From Eutrophobius brisbanensis (lineage in GTDB: Bacteria; Pseudomonadota; Gammaproteobacteria; Eutrophobiales; Eutrophobiaceae): DNA of 64,000 nucleotides. A program made the position numbers and the translations under genes. The number at the start of each line of letters is the position of its first letter. Position 1 is the stretch's first letter. The notes beneath the pieces are model-generated. The model was not told where the DNA came from and made no database searches. It saw only the letters and a program-made list of their open reading frames with translations. Where the stretch lies: NCBI GenBank assembly GCA_038131795.1, contig JAYPQE010000003.1, forward strand, positions 1,302,001-1,366,000, read 5' to 3'. Below are positions 25,996-34,464 of the stretch, one piece after another.

Positions 25996-26997
25996 TCAGC
26001 CGGAGGCGCGGTCGTTTTCAGAATCCATCATTTTCATGAATGTTTCGTTATAACGGTCACCTTGCACCGTATTATCATTAATCAACTGATCAAGCCGTTG
26101 AATAACAATAGCACTTAACTTGATATCGCCAGCACCTGCATTTTCCTCAACATATTCCACATGCTTGGTCCCGGGGATAGGAATGACTGTCTCGTCCTTG
26201 GACAATAACCAGGCCAGGGCAAGTTGTGCTGGAGAACAATTATTTTCGACAGCAATCTTTTCATACTCTTCCAGCAATCCAAGATTTTGATCGAAATTTT
26301 CACCCAGGAAGCGCGGCATGGTTAAACGTAAATCATCTTCTCCAACAGCTGACATATCCTTTAGTTTGCCGGTTAGAAATCCGCGACCCAGTGGACTGAA
26401 TGGAACAAAGGTGATACCAAGTTCATGGCATGTAGCCAGAACCCTCAACTCCGGCAGGCGAGTCCACAGTGAATACTCAGACTGGACCGCTGTGAGGGGA
26501 TGGACTGCATGGGCCTTGCGTATGGTCTCTGATGAAACTTCAGATAAGCCAATGGACCTTATTTTGCCTTCTGCAACCAGCTCTGCCAGTGCACCCGTAC
26601 TTTCCTCAATTGGCACCTTTGGATCAAGACGGTGAAGATAATAGAGGTCAATAATATCAGTCTGTAAATTCCGTAGACTCTGTTCGCAAATTTCACGAAT
26701 TTTTTCAGGCCTGCCATCGACCGTACGTTTTCCGGTTTCCCGATCGCGAAAATTCCCGCACTTGCTGGCTAGGACATATTCTTGGCGTCGATCTTTCAGT
26801 GTCTCGCCTATTAATTTTTCATTGTGTTCATAACCATATAATGATGCCGTATCCAGCATGGTGTACCCCACATCCAATGCCCGGTGCAATGCGCGCTCTG
26901 ATTCACTACGGTCCGCCTCACCATAACTCTGGGACATACTCATGCATCCCAGGCCCAGGGCAGAGACCTCAAATTCACCCAGTTTTCTCGTATGCAT
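25996..26997 (-). CDS. Aldo/keto reductase
   Basis: A 333-residue NADPH-dependent reductase of the AKR11/13-like type. The catalytic tetrad is visible as Asp and Tyr in MLDTASLYGYEHNE, Lys in VLASKCGNF and His in LYYLHRLD. The cofactor-binding end is IPIPGTKHVEYVEENAGAG. The enzyme interconverts a carbonyl and an alcohol. It is five nucleotides from ligC and is clearly in the aromatic operon. It could reduce an aromatic aldehyde or dehydrogenate a dihydrodiol formed by the oxygenase at 32593, but neither is shown by the sequence. Confidence 0.9.
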   Translation of the reverse strand: MHTRKLGEFEVSALGLGCMSMSQSYGEADRSESERALHRALDVGYTMLDTASLYGYEHNEKLIGETLKDRRQEYVLASKCGNFRDRETGKRTVDGRPEKIREICEQSLRNLQTDIIDLYYLHRLDPKVPIEESTGALAELVAEGKIRSIGLSEVSSETIRKAHAVHPLTAVQSEYSLWTRLPELRVLATCHELGITFVPFSPLGRGFLTGKLKDMSAVGEDDLRLTMPRFLGENFDQNLGLLEEYEKIAVENNCSPAQLALAWLLSKDETVIPIPGTKHVEYVEENAGAGDIKLSAIVIQRLDQLINDNTVQGDRYNETFMKMMDSENDRASG

Positions 26998-27002
26998 TTT
27001 AA

Positions 27003-27953
27003 TTATCCCGCCGCATTCAATTGCTGTTCTGCTTCATGCATGATCTCCATGGTCTGCATGAGCTGGTCCACGCTGGCATTAGGCTCTCGGCCCTCCTTAA
27101 TGGCGGCAATAAATTCCCGATCCTGCAATTCAAAGCCATTCATGGAGACATCAACATTGGAGACATCAACAGGATTGTCCTTGCCGTCCACCAGGTCGTC
27201 ATATACAGCAATATAAGTACCATTGTCACAGATATATCTGAACCAGGAACCTAATGGCCCATCATTATTAAACGAGAGTGACAAGGTACATATTGGTCCT
27301 GAAGGTACCTTCAATCCGATATTCATGTCCATGGCAATATTCAGTTCAGGGTGCATGGGTCCTTGCAGGGCGGTCACCAGGCTGGCCCGCTCACCCGCCT
27401 GGTATTGAAACAGGTCTATGGTATGTGCGGCATGGTGCCATAATAAATGGTCTGTCCAGCTACGGGGTTTACCCAGGGCATTGATATTTTTACGCCTGAA
27501 GAAATAGGTCTGTACACATAACTGCTGGATCTTGAGTTCACCGGCCTTTATCTTGTTATGAATCCATTGATGGGATGGGTTAAATCGCCGGGTATGACCA
27601 GCCATGGCAATCAGTCCGGTTTCTTTCTGTGCGGCCTGTAGTGCCTTCGCATCCTCCAGAGTATCGGCAATGGGGACTTCCACCTCCACATGCTTACCAG
27701 CCTTTAAGCAGTGTATTGCCTGTTTGGCGTGGATAGGTGTGGGAGAACCGATAATGACGGCCTCAACACCCGGCTGGTTAATGCCTTCATCCAGGTCCAA
27801 CGTCCAGAAGGGTATCTTGTGTTTCTCGGCGGTCTCTCTGGTATCGGCTTCAACCCCACCCACCAGGGCGACTACCTCAGCCTCATCAATATTTGCCAGG
27901 CCTTCCAGGTGTTTATTGGATATTGCTCCCTCTCCTACAACACAAATCTTCAT
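27003..27953 (-). CDS. ligC: 4-carboxy-2-hydroxymuconate-6-semialdehyde dehydrogenase (Gfo/Idh/MocA family)
   Basis: A 316-residue NADP-dependent dehydrogenase. It oxidises the hemiacetal of the LigAB ring-cleavage product to 2-pyrone-4,6-dicarboxylate. The Rossmann start VVGEGAISNKHLEGLANID, the motif GKHVEVEVPIADT near residue 88, and the family-specific GHTRRFNPSHQWIHNKI followed by SWTDHLLWHHAAHTIDLF match LigC. The gene follows ligB after a 112-nt gap that carries a large inverted repeat. Assignment is strong because its neighbours are LigA, LigB, LigI, LigU and LigK. Confidence 0.93.
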   Translation of the reverse strand: MKICVVGEGAISNKHLEGLANIDEAEVVALVGGVEADTRETAEKHKIPFWTLDLDEGINQPGVEAVIIGSPTPIHAKQAIHCLKAGKHVEVEVPIADTLEDAKALQAAQKETGLIAMAGHTRRFNPSHQWIHNKIKAGELKIQQLCVQTYFFRRKNINALGKPRSWTDHLLWHHAAHTIDLFQYQAGERASLVTALQGPMHPELNIAMDMNIGLKVPSGPICTLSLSFNNDGPLGSWFRYICDNGTYIAVYDDLVDGKDNPVDVSNVDVSMNGFELQDREFIAAIKEGREPNASVDQLMQTMEIMHEAEQQLNAAG

Positions 27954-27983
27954 TATTACTGCCTCCTTATCTTTTGCGTTTGT

Positions 27984-28062
27984 TAGGAGTGAGAGGTTAG
28001 GGGTAAGGAGTATTTACAGGTTGCAGTCACCTTACTCCTCACACCTCACTCCTCACATCCCC
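27984..28062. repeat. Inverted repeat between ligB and ligC (dispersed CTCCTCACNCCTCAC family)
   Basis: TAGGAGTGAGAGGTTAGGGG and the following TAAGGAGTA (27984-28012) pair with CTTACTCCTCACACCTCACT and CCTCACATCCCC (28031-28062). The arms are imperfectly complementary and would form a long stem in the ligB-ligC message. Related copies occur at 22727-22753 and 39557-39610. It could be a processing or partial termination site (inference). Confidence 0.6.
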
Positions 28063-28065
28063 TTA

Positions 28066-28905
28066 TTAAATATTCTCCAGGATGATATTCCCAATCGCGG
28101 TATTTGAGCCCGGGACATGATAGAACCGGTAGACTTCTTTTACATTATCGTTAAGGGCCCCGCGCATGATCAACCACATGACCATCTCGATACCTTCTGC
28201 GCCTGTTTCACGCATGTATTCCACATGATCAAGGTCAATCAATCGTTGTACATCACCACTCAGATCATCCAGAAAACGATTGTCCCATTCCTTGTTGATC
28301 ATTCCTGCTCGCTCACCATGCAGTTGGTGAGACATGCCACCGGTACCCATTACGACTACTTTTAATTCTTCATCAAAACTCTCTACAGCCTTACGGATCG
28401 ACCCGCCTAATTTAAAACATCGATTACCGGTAGGTGGCGGATATTGTATGACATTAACTGCCAGCGGAATGACCTTGAACGGCCATTCTTCCGGTTGACC
28501 ACACATCAGGCTGAGAGGCACAGTTAATCCATGATCGACTTTCATTTCGTTAATAATGGCAAGGTCAAATTCATCAAAGATAAGTGATTCTGCCAGGTGT
28601 CTGGATAATTCAACATGACCATGGACGTCGGGTACCGGTCTGGGTCCCCAACCTTCATCAGCTGGTGGGTATACGTCAGTCACACCCAGTGCAAACGTAG
28701 GTACCACATCCAGGGCAAACGCCGTTCCGTGGTCGTTATAGACCAGGATGACTACATCTGGATCTTCCTCTGCCATCCACTTTTTGGATTCTTCGTAGCC
28801 ATCAAAGATGGGTTTCCAGTAGGGTTCCTGGGACTTGCCCAGGTCCAGTGCCGCGCCTATGGCCGGGACATGGGAGGTGGCAACACCAGCTGTAATCTTA
28901 GCCAT
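28066..28905 (-). CDS. ligB: Protocatechuate 4,5-dioxygenase beta subunit
   Basis: A 279-residue type II extradiol dioxygenase catalytic subunit. It opens the protocatechuate ring between C4 and C5 using Fe(II) and O2. The iron ligands are His12 in GVATSHVPAIGAA, a further His in VYNDHGTAFALD near residue 60, and the acidic ligand near the carboxy end in the ETGAEGIEMVMW region. The catalytic His lies in VMGTGGMSHQLHGERAG near residue 195. It overlaps ligA by 1 nt. Size matches Sphingobium LigB closely. Confidence 0.95.
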   Translation of the reverse strand: MAKITAGVATSHVPAIGAALDLGKSQEPYWKPIFDGYEESKKWMAEEDPDVVILVYNDHGTAFALDVVPTFALGVTDVYPPADEGWGPRPVPDVHGHVELSRHLAESLIFDEFDLAIINEMKVDHGLTVPLSLMCGQPEEWPFKVIPLAVNVIQYPPPTGNRCFKLGGSIRKAVESFDEELKVVVMGTGGMSHQLHGERAGMINKEWDNRFLDDLSGDVQRLIDLDHVEYMRETGAEGIEMVMWLIMRGALNDNVKEVYRFYHVPGSNTAIGNIILENI

Positions 28906-29294
28906 TAGTATTTCCCCGACACACTACGGTTACCTTCCGGTTTACGGCCGCCGTTAATCATCATATCTGCATAGTCTTCCTGACTCATGCCACACATTTC
29001 ACCGGCGATATATTGAAAGGAATGGCACAGTGTTGCACCGATCTTCGATGTGTAATAAATATTTCCGCCCAGTTTAATCATTCCCAACCAGTCGCGGTTT
29101 AGTACAGATTGCCTTTGTTCTTCAGTCATAGGAAATTTTTTGAGATAAGCTTCTTCATCAGCCAGGAAGGCCTCCCTGTTTTCAGGTTTGAGCAATGACA
29201 TCCCAAACATATTGAGATGATATCCACGATGAGACCTCTCATAGTCAAAGACATATGTTCCGGGTATATCATCATAATCACGCGGTTTTCTCAT
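28905..29294 (-). CDS. ligA: Protocatechuate 4,5-dioxygenase alpha subunit
   Basis: A 129-residue small subunit that covers the active site of LigB. The open frame extends to 29336, but the ATG at 29294 has GGAG 7 nt upstream and gives the expected MRKPRDYDDIPGTYVFDYE start. The helical blocks FLADEEAYLKKFPMTEEQRQ and RDWLGMIKLGGNIYY, and the late MCGMSQEDYADMMINGGR, are typical. It is the first gene of the leftward lig operon. A 5-bp TTGAT/ATCAA dyad lies 84-104 nt upstream. Confidence 0.95.
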   Translation of the reverse strand: MRKPRDYDDIPGTYVFDYERSHRGYHLNMFGMSLLKPENREAFLADEEAYLKKFPMTEEQRQSVLNRDWLGMIKLGGNIYYTSKIGATLCHSFQYIAGEMCGMSQEDYADMMINGGRKPEGNRSVSGKY

Positions 29295-29377
29295 AAACAT
29301 TCTCCATCGCTGTTTAATCGAATTTAACTGGAACATTCCCCCCCCATATTTTTATCAGGGAATGCGATATGAGTGAT

Positions 29378-29398
29378 TTGATTATATATTTTTATCAA
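29378..29398 (-). promoter_or_regulatory. Candidate LysR-type operator (T-N11-A dyad) upstream of ligA
   Basis: TTGAT (29378-29382) and ATCAA (29394-29398) form a perfect dyad with an 11-nt spacer, satisfying the T-N11-A rule for LysR-type regulators. It lies about 84 nt upstream of the ligA start. Lig operons of Sphingobium are controlled by the LysR-type LigR. No lysR gene is present in this window, so the regulator would be encoded elsewhere. Confidence 0.4.
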
Positions 29399-29505
29399 TA
29401 ACCCGTCATGTAAAAAAGCCATCAGCAGACCGGAATTTATTGAATTAACACATACAATTTTATAATTTTCAGGGTTAATTTTGACTCACAATACTGAAAA
29501 ATTAC

Positions 29506-30384
29506 TCAGGCCGATGCCCGCCTGGCAAGAAAGATCCCTGCCAATACTGTTATACCTCCAAAAATCTGGATTGCGGACAGTGCTTCAGAAAATAATATCC
29601 ATGCCAGTACCGCAGCGGCAACCGGTTGCACCAGGAGACTGACAGAGGATATGGCAGTTGACAAATGCGCCAATGCATAGGCAATCAATCCCTGACCGCC
29701 AATGTGAGAAACCCATGCAAGTGCCAATAATATTAACCAGCCTTCAATCGAATCTGCCACCAAACTCTCTCCGGACAAAAAACTGACTGGCAATAATACT
29801 ATCGAAGCAGATAATGAACTCCAGAACATGATTAATATGGTGGGGTTATTGCCCCTTAATTTCCCAACCGATATTAAATAGGCAGCATAGAAGATGGCGG
29901 CCAATATACCCAGGGCGTCACCCAACAGATATGTTCCTCCACTTTGTGCGCTGGTTCCCATTAGGATAATCATTCCCGCCATAGCAATAATAAGTGCCAG
30001 AATAAATAATCGACTAAACTCCTCATGAAAAATAAAAAATGCTGTTAGCGTCACAAATATGGGTGCGAAATTGGCAAACAGAGTGGCATTGGCCACCGTG
30101 GTATACATAATTGACCAATGCCAGAAACCCATGTCTCCAGCAAAAAAAAGTCCAGGTAATGACAGCAATAAGACATCACGCCGGTTAAATTTAAATTTAT
30201 TTACCAGTGTGTTTTTTTTACCGGTCGCTGCAATCCAGAGAAACAGCACAGGCACACATAATGAAAGCCGATAAAATGCCGTAGCGCTGGGCTGTAGTTC
30301 ACTTAATCTTACAAATATTGGTGCCAGCGAGATAGCAAGTGCACCCAGTGTCAATGACAGGTAGGCCTTTTGGTTTATTGTCAT
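29506..30384 (-). CDS. EamA/DMT-superfamily transporter
   Basis: A 292-residue membrane protein with about ten helices arranged as two EamA repeats. The first repeat ends near AMAGMIILMGTSA (about residue 135-150); the second begins with LLGDALGILAAIFYAAYL and ends GGITVLAGIFLARR. Substrates in this family range from amino acids to nucleosides and cannot be predicted. It lies on the same strand as the lig operon but upstream of it, separated by a gap with the candidate LysR-type site. Import or export of an aromatic acid is possible but not supported by specific residues. Confidence 0.88.
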   Translation of the reverse strand: MTINQKAYLSLTLGALAISLAPIFVRLSELQPSATAFYRLSLCVPVLFLWIAATGKKNTLVNKFKFNRRDVLLLSLPGLFFAGDMGFWHWSIMYTTVANATLFANFAPIFVTLTAFFIFHEEFSRLFILALIIAMAGMIILMGTSAQSGGTYLLGDALGILAAIFYAAYLISVGKLRGNNPTILIMFWSSLSASIVLLPVSFLSGESLVADSIEGWLILLALAWVSHIGGQGLIAYALAHLSTAISSVSLLVQPVAAAVLAWILFSEALSAIQIFGGITVLAGIFLARRASA

Positions 30385-30477
30385 CAGTTTTTACTATTAT
30401 TGATGGTTTAATGATTTTTATTCAGCCAATATAAATGATTTTTTATTAATAATCTGTATATTAAACTCTTTAAATCG

Positions 30478-31449
30478 ATGGTTAATATTTATCTCATGGT
30501 TAAGAAAATAAGTTTAATTTTTATATTACTGTCAATGGCAGCCTGCAGTAATGATAATACTGAACAGCAGCTTGAACTGAAATTTATGGCCGCAGAGCAG
30601 TCAGGCGCCTGGTACCCCCTGGCCGTCGGGATCACTCAGGTCATGGTGCGGGAAATGCCAGAACGGGGTAATTTCAGTATCCTGCCCGGTGGTGGTATCT
30701 CCAATGTCATTGGTATTGATCAGGGTCAGGCCCAGATTGGTTTCTCCCAGGCGTCCTCAGTCATAGATGCCCTTGCCGGCAATCCACCCTTTAAAACCCA
30801 ACTGAGTAATATCACGTATCTGTTATCTCTGTTTCCACATAAGACCCATATCGTCGCACCGGCAAACTCAGGGATAAATACAATTGAAGACCTGGCGGGT
30901 AAACGTGTAAATGTAGGCACCAAAGGGTTGTTAACAGAAGACATTGCCCGCCGAATACTCGATGCATATGGCATGACCTATGATGATATGGGCAGTGTAC
31001 AAAACCTGTCGTTTTCAGATTCGGTGGTACAAATGAAAGATGGCAGACTGGATGCCATGTTCTGGACCTCGCCTGCCCCATTTGCAGTTCTTTCTGATCT
31101 CAGCCTGTCGGTGGATATTAAATTTTTAACTCTGCCTGAAGATAAAATTGCTGCATTATCTGCCAACAACCCGGGACTGACCCGGGCTATCATACCCGCG
31201 GGGACGTATCATGGAGTGAATAATGATGTTATTACCATTCAATCTCCTATCGTTTTAATTGCCAACAACCAGACGACTGATGACATTGCCTATTTTGCTG
31301 CCCGTAGTGTCTTTGAAGGACTTGAAGAGCTACGGTTAATCTCGCCTTATCTAAATGACATGAACGCCGAAGATCTGATTCATGACTTTGGTATTCCTGT
31401 TCATCCTGGCGCAAGAAAATACCTGACTGAAATAGGCAGATTAAAATGA
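30478..31449 (+). CDS. TAXI-family solute-binding lipoprotein
   Basis: A 323-residue periplasmic binding protein. The lipoprotein signal (IFILLSMAACSND) is best if translation starts at the second ATG (30496). The mature part shows the TAXI hallmarks GAWYPLAVGITQVM, FSILPGGGISNVIGIDQGQA with the Q-x-G-x-S element, and DLAGKRVNVG. These proteins normally deliver substrates to a fused TRAP permease (DctQM-like), but none is encoded nearby, so it is an orphan or works with a distant permease. It precedes the dihydroxyphthalate decarboxylase-like gene by 99 nt on the same strand, which suggests an aromatic or dicarboxylic ligand (inference). Confidence 0.87.
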   Translation: MVNIYLMVKKISLIFILLSMAACSNDNTEQQLELKFMAAEQSGAWYPLAVGITQVMVREMPERGNFSILPGGGISNVIGIDQGQAQIGFSQASSVIDALAGNPPFKTQLSNITYLLSLFPHKTHIVAPANSGINTIEDLAGKRVNVGTKGLLTEDIARRILDAYGMTYDDMGSVQNLSFSDSVVQMKDGRLDAMFWTSPAPFAVLSDLSLSVDIKFLTLPEDKIAALSANNPGLTRAIIPAGTYHGVNNDVITIQSPIVLIANNQTTDDIAYFAARSVFEGLEELRLISPYLNDMNAEDLIHDFGIPVHPGARKYLTEIGRLK

Positions 31450-31548
31450 TATTTTAACGATACGTTCCAGGTTGCAGGTAATTTACGCGTTTAGTATTCT
31501 TCAAAATATAATTTTCATTTTCATAATACCGATCAGGAGTCCAATTTA

Positions 31549-32547
31549 ATGCCTAACCTTAAAATCAGTATCGGTTGTGGTCCTTATGACCGTACCGAGG
31601 CCTTGCGCAGCGGCATCGTTCAGGCGGAGGGAGTCGATTTGACCTACATCCCTATCCAGTCACCACCGGAAGTCTTCGCCAGGATGATCAAACACAATGC
31701 CTTTGATTTTGCCGAGATGTCTACCTCTATGTATCTGACCTTAAGGGCAAAAAACGAATTCCCCTTTATTGCCCTGCCGGTATTTCCCTCCAAGGTCTTC
31801 AGGCATGGTTTTATTTTTATCAACAAAAATTCCGGCATTAAATCACCCAAGGATCTGGAAGGAAAAAAAGTAGGTGTCCCGGAATACCGTCAGACCGCAG
31901 CCATCTGGATTCGCGGGATCCTGCAGAGTGAATACGGTGTGGATCTGGATACCATCCACTGGTACGAAGGCGGTGCCAACGTACCAAGACAACCGGATGT
32001 GCTGGATCTTAGACCCGACCGCGACCTGGATATACAGTTTATCGGCCCGGACAAGGCCTTAAATGACATGCTTGCTGCAGGTAAAATCGACTGCATGATT
32101 GGCGCCAGGCAACCGGACTCATTAAAAACTTCTCCAGACGTTGGGCGGTTGTTCCCCAACTACCGGGAAGAAGAAAAGGCATATTTCAAAAAGACAGGTA
32201 TCTTTCCCATCATGCATACCCTGGTCATCAACGAGGAATTACACAAAACTCATCCCTGGGTCGCGGAGAGCGTCTTCAAGGCCTTTGTCCAGGCCAAAGA
32301 CTGGTGCCTGGAACAGATGAAATTTTCAGGAACCATGCGATACACCCTGCCCTGGCTGTTTGCCGACATAGACGAGATGGCCGAGGTCTTCGGCGATGAC
32401 CCCTGGGCCTATGGCCTGGAGGCGAACCGCGCTACCCTGGAGGCCCTGGTTAGCTATCTGCATGATCAGAAATTTCTCGCCAACAAGGTAGATATTGAGG
32501 ACATGTTTCTGCCCATGGTCACCAGTATGAAAAAGCATGACCCATGA
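31549..32547 (+). CDS. 4,5-dihydroxyphthalate decarboxylase-like protein
   Basis: A 332-residue protein with a two-lobed binding-protein fold but no signal peptide, consistent with a cytosolic enzyme. The opening KISIGCGPYDRTEALRSG, the central FAEMSTSMYLTLRA and KVFRHGFIFINKNSGI, and KVGVPEYRQTAAIWIRGIL match the family of Pht5-type decarboxylases. Pht5 converts 4,5-dihydroxyphthalate to protocatechuate, exactly the compound that LigAB opens. An AGGAG ribosome site lies 10 nt before the start. The family is broad and includes members of unknown activity, so the substrate is inferred from its neighbours, namely the ring-hydroxylating oxygenase next door and the lig operon. Confidence 0.75.
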   Translation: MPNLKISIGCGPYDRTEALRSGIVQAEGVDLTYIPIQSPPEVFARMIKHNAFDFAEMSTSMYLTLRAKNEFPFIALPVFPSKVFRHGFIFINKNSGIKSPKDLEGKKVGVPEYRQTAAIWIRGILQSEYGVDLDTIHWYEGGANVPRQPDVLDLRPDRDLDIQFIGPDKALNDMLAAGKIDCMIGARQPDSLKTSPDVGRLFPNYREEEKAYFKKTGIFPIMHTLVINEELHKTHPWVAESVFKAFVQAKDWCLEQMKFSGTMRYTLPWLFADIDEMAEVFGDDPWAYGLEANRATLEALVSYLHDQKFLANKVDIEDMFLPMVTSMKKHDP

Positions 32548-32592
32548 TATAAATCATCTACCAGAAAAAAATTCTCGATAATATCAATACAA

Positions 32593-33828
32593 ATGGATAT
32601 AAAGGTCCTCATTTCAGAAACGGAAGATGACTTCCAGGTACACTCCCGTATATACACGGACCCTGAGATATTCAACCTGGAGATGCAGCGGCTGTTTGAA
32701 AATGGCTGGTGTTACGTGGCCCATGAAAGTGAAATTCCCAATGCGGGTGACTTTCGCACCTCCGCCGTGGGCCGTATCCCGGTCATCGTCAGCCGCGGTG
32801 ATGATGGAAAGGTCTATGTTAACGTAAATGCCTGCCGGCATCGGGGGACAGTCGTCTGCAGGGAAGAACGCGGTAATACACGATTCTTCGTTTGCCCCTA
32901 CCATGGCTGGTCTTATAAACGGGACGGCACAATCAATAATATTACCGACCGTGACAATTTTCCTGATGACTGGGGCAAAGATATAAAAGGCCTGGTCGCA
33001 GCCGACCATATCACCAATTACCGCGGCATGATTTTTGCCAGTTTCAACCCGGAAGTTGAGAGTTTTGAATCTCACATGGGACCATTGAAAAAATATGTGG
33101 ATTTCTGGTTTGACCATGCACTGGAAGGACACGTTAAGGTCCTCAAGCCCTGGCGGGCAATGTACCAGGGCAACTGGAAATTCCAGCTGGAAAACTCCAC
33201 GGATGGCTGGCATGCAAGATATGTTCATGTCTCGGCATTAAAGACTCTGACAGAATTTGGTGAATATAATTCCAATGTGGGCTGGCCAGGATGCACACGC
33301 GGCTTCAGCGGAGGTCACGGCATATTGGAAAGGCCCAGGGGTGACATCCCCCCTGAACTGAAATCCACGTTTGATAAATTCCAGCAGGAACTGAAAGATA
33401 AATATGGTGATGAATATGGTGAAGAGATGTTTGTGCGCCGGCATATCACTATCTTTCCTAACATTCAGTTGATGGAATTTAAGCTTCGTATCATCCAGCC
33501 CGTAGCGGTAGACAAGACCATTGTCTATGAATTCCCAGTTGAATTATTGGGCACGTCCAGTGAGGTCAACGAATCCATACGCACCCGGTTGTTCCAGGAA
33601 GTATCCATCTCTTCCGGCTCCCCGGTATCCGGTATGGTCAATGCCGATGATGTGGAGATCTATGCACGGACCCAGGCCGGCCTGAATGGCGGACACATGG
33701 CCTGGTTACGGTTTGGCAGGGGCATTCATCGCGAACAATCCGAACGGGACAATGAATGGAGCGGCGAGGACATGGATGAGTTGCCACAACGATGTCTGTA
33801 TCGAAAATGGTTAAAGGCAATGGCATGA
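32593..33828 (+). CDS. Aromatic-ring-hydroxylating dioxygenase alpha subunit (Rieske)
   Basis: A 411-residue oxygenase component. The Rieske [2Fe-2S] ligands are in NACRHRGTVVCRE (C-x-H, near residue 83) and VCPYHGWSYKRDG (C-x2-H, near residue 103). The mononuclear iron site has the two His in STDGWHARYVH near residue 205, with the bridging Asp directly before. The catalytic domain continues with HITIFPNIQLM and ends normally. It introduces two hydroxyls into an aromatic acid. Length is like benzoate-, terephthalate- and salicylate-type oxygenases, and the substrate is not decided by sequence. It overlaps the beta subunit gene by 4 nt. No ferredoxin or reductase gene is adjacent. Confidence 0.92.
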   Translation: MDIKVLISETEDDFQVHSRIYTDPEIFNLEMQRLFENGWCYVAHESEIPNAGDFRTSAVGRIPVIVSRGDDGKVYVNVNACRHRGTVVCREERGNTRFFVCPYHGWSYKRDGTINNITDRDNFPDDWGKDIKGLVAADHITNYRGMIFASFNPEVESFESHMGPLKKYVDFWFDHALEGHVKVLKPWRAMYQGNWKFQLENSTDGWHARYVHVSALKTLTEFGEYNSNVGWPGCTRGFSGGHGILERPRGDIPPELKSTFDKFQQELKDKYGDEYGEEMFVRRHITIFPNIQLMEFKLRIIQPVAVDKTIVYEFPVELLGTSSEVNESIRTRLFQEVSISSGSPVSGMVNADDVEIYARTQAGLNGGHMAWLRFGRGIHREQSERDNEWSGEDMDELPQRCLYRKWLKAMA

Positions 33829-34337
33829 GTATCCTGCCCTTATTATCTCGACATGAAGCCGAGGAATTCCTCTTCAAAGAGGCCAGATTAATAGACGAAG
33901 ACAAGCTGGAAGAATGGTTGACCCTGTTCACCACAGACGGTATTTACTGGGTACCTTATGATGAAGAAACAGACCCACACGAAGAAACATCTATCATCTA
34001 CGATGATTCCAGGCAACGGGAAAAACGAATATACCAATTAAGACACAAACACCTGGCGCAGGACCCACCCTCAAGAACGATTCATTTCATTTCCAATGTG
34101 GAAGTAGAAGAAACGGAAACACCCACCGAAGTCATCGTCCGATGTAATAGCATGGTCACCGAGATGCGCCCGGGGGACCACCAGTACCTGCAATATGGTC
34201 TTTCCAACCCGCGTATACTCTCGGGCCGTTGTAAATATCGCCTGCATCAGGAAGAGGATGACTGGAAGATTGCCATCAAACAGGTCACTCTCATCGACCG
34301 CGACCTGCCCCTGGAAAATATTACGTTTATCCTTTAA
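33825..34337 (+). CDS. Aromatic-ring-hydroxylating dioxygenase beta subunit
   Basis: A 170-residue SnoaL-like small subunit, started at the ATG overlapping the alpha stop (ATGA). An in-frame ATG 33 nt upstream lies inside the alpha gene and is less likely. Typical elements are AEEFLFKEARLIDEDKLEEW, the W-x-P-Y block after FTTDGIYWVPYDEE, and the terminal DDWKIAIKQVTLIDRD. Beta subunits make the alpha3beta3 hexamer and have no cofactor. The pair follows the decarboxylase-like gene by 45 nt, giving a decarboxylase-alpha-beta operon. Confidence 0.92.
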   Translation: MSILPLLSRHEAEEFLFKEARLIDEDKLEEWLTLFTTDGIYWVPYDEETDPHEETSIIYDDSRQREKRIYQLRHKHLAQDPPSRTIHFISNVEVEETETPTEVIVRCNSMVTEMRPGDHQYLQYGLSNPRILSGRCKYRLHQEEDDWKIAIKQVTLIDRDLPLENITFIL

Positions 34338-34408
34338 AAGTAGTGTATCAAGTAGTCGCTAAAAACCATTGGCTGCGAACATGCCAGGATATCTTTAGCA
34401 AACGTAAC

Positions 34409-34429
34409 TTCGAATAATAAACATTCGAA
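34409..34429. promoter_or_regulatory. Short palindrome upstream of the DUF1761 gene
   Basis: TTCGAAT (34409-34415) and ATTCGAA (34423-34429) form a perfect 7-bp dyad with a 7-nt spacer, 36 nt before the ATG at 34465. It could be an operator, but no regulator can be named. Confidence 0.3.
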
Positions 34430-34464
34430 TTACACATCAACTAAGCTACCTAAGGGGGAAGAAC

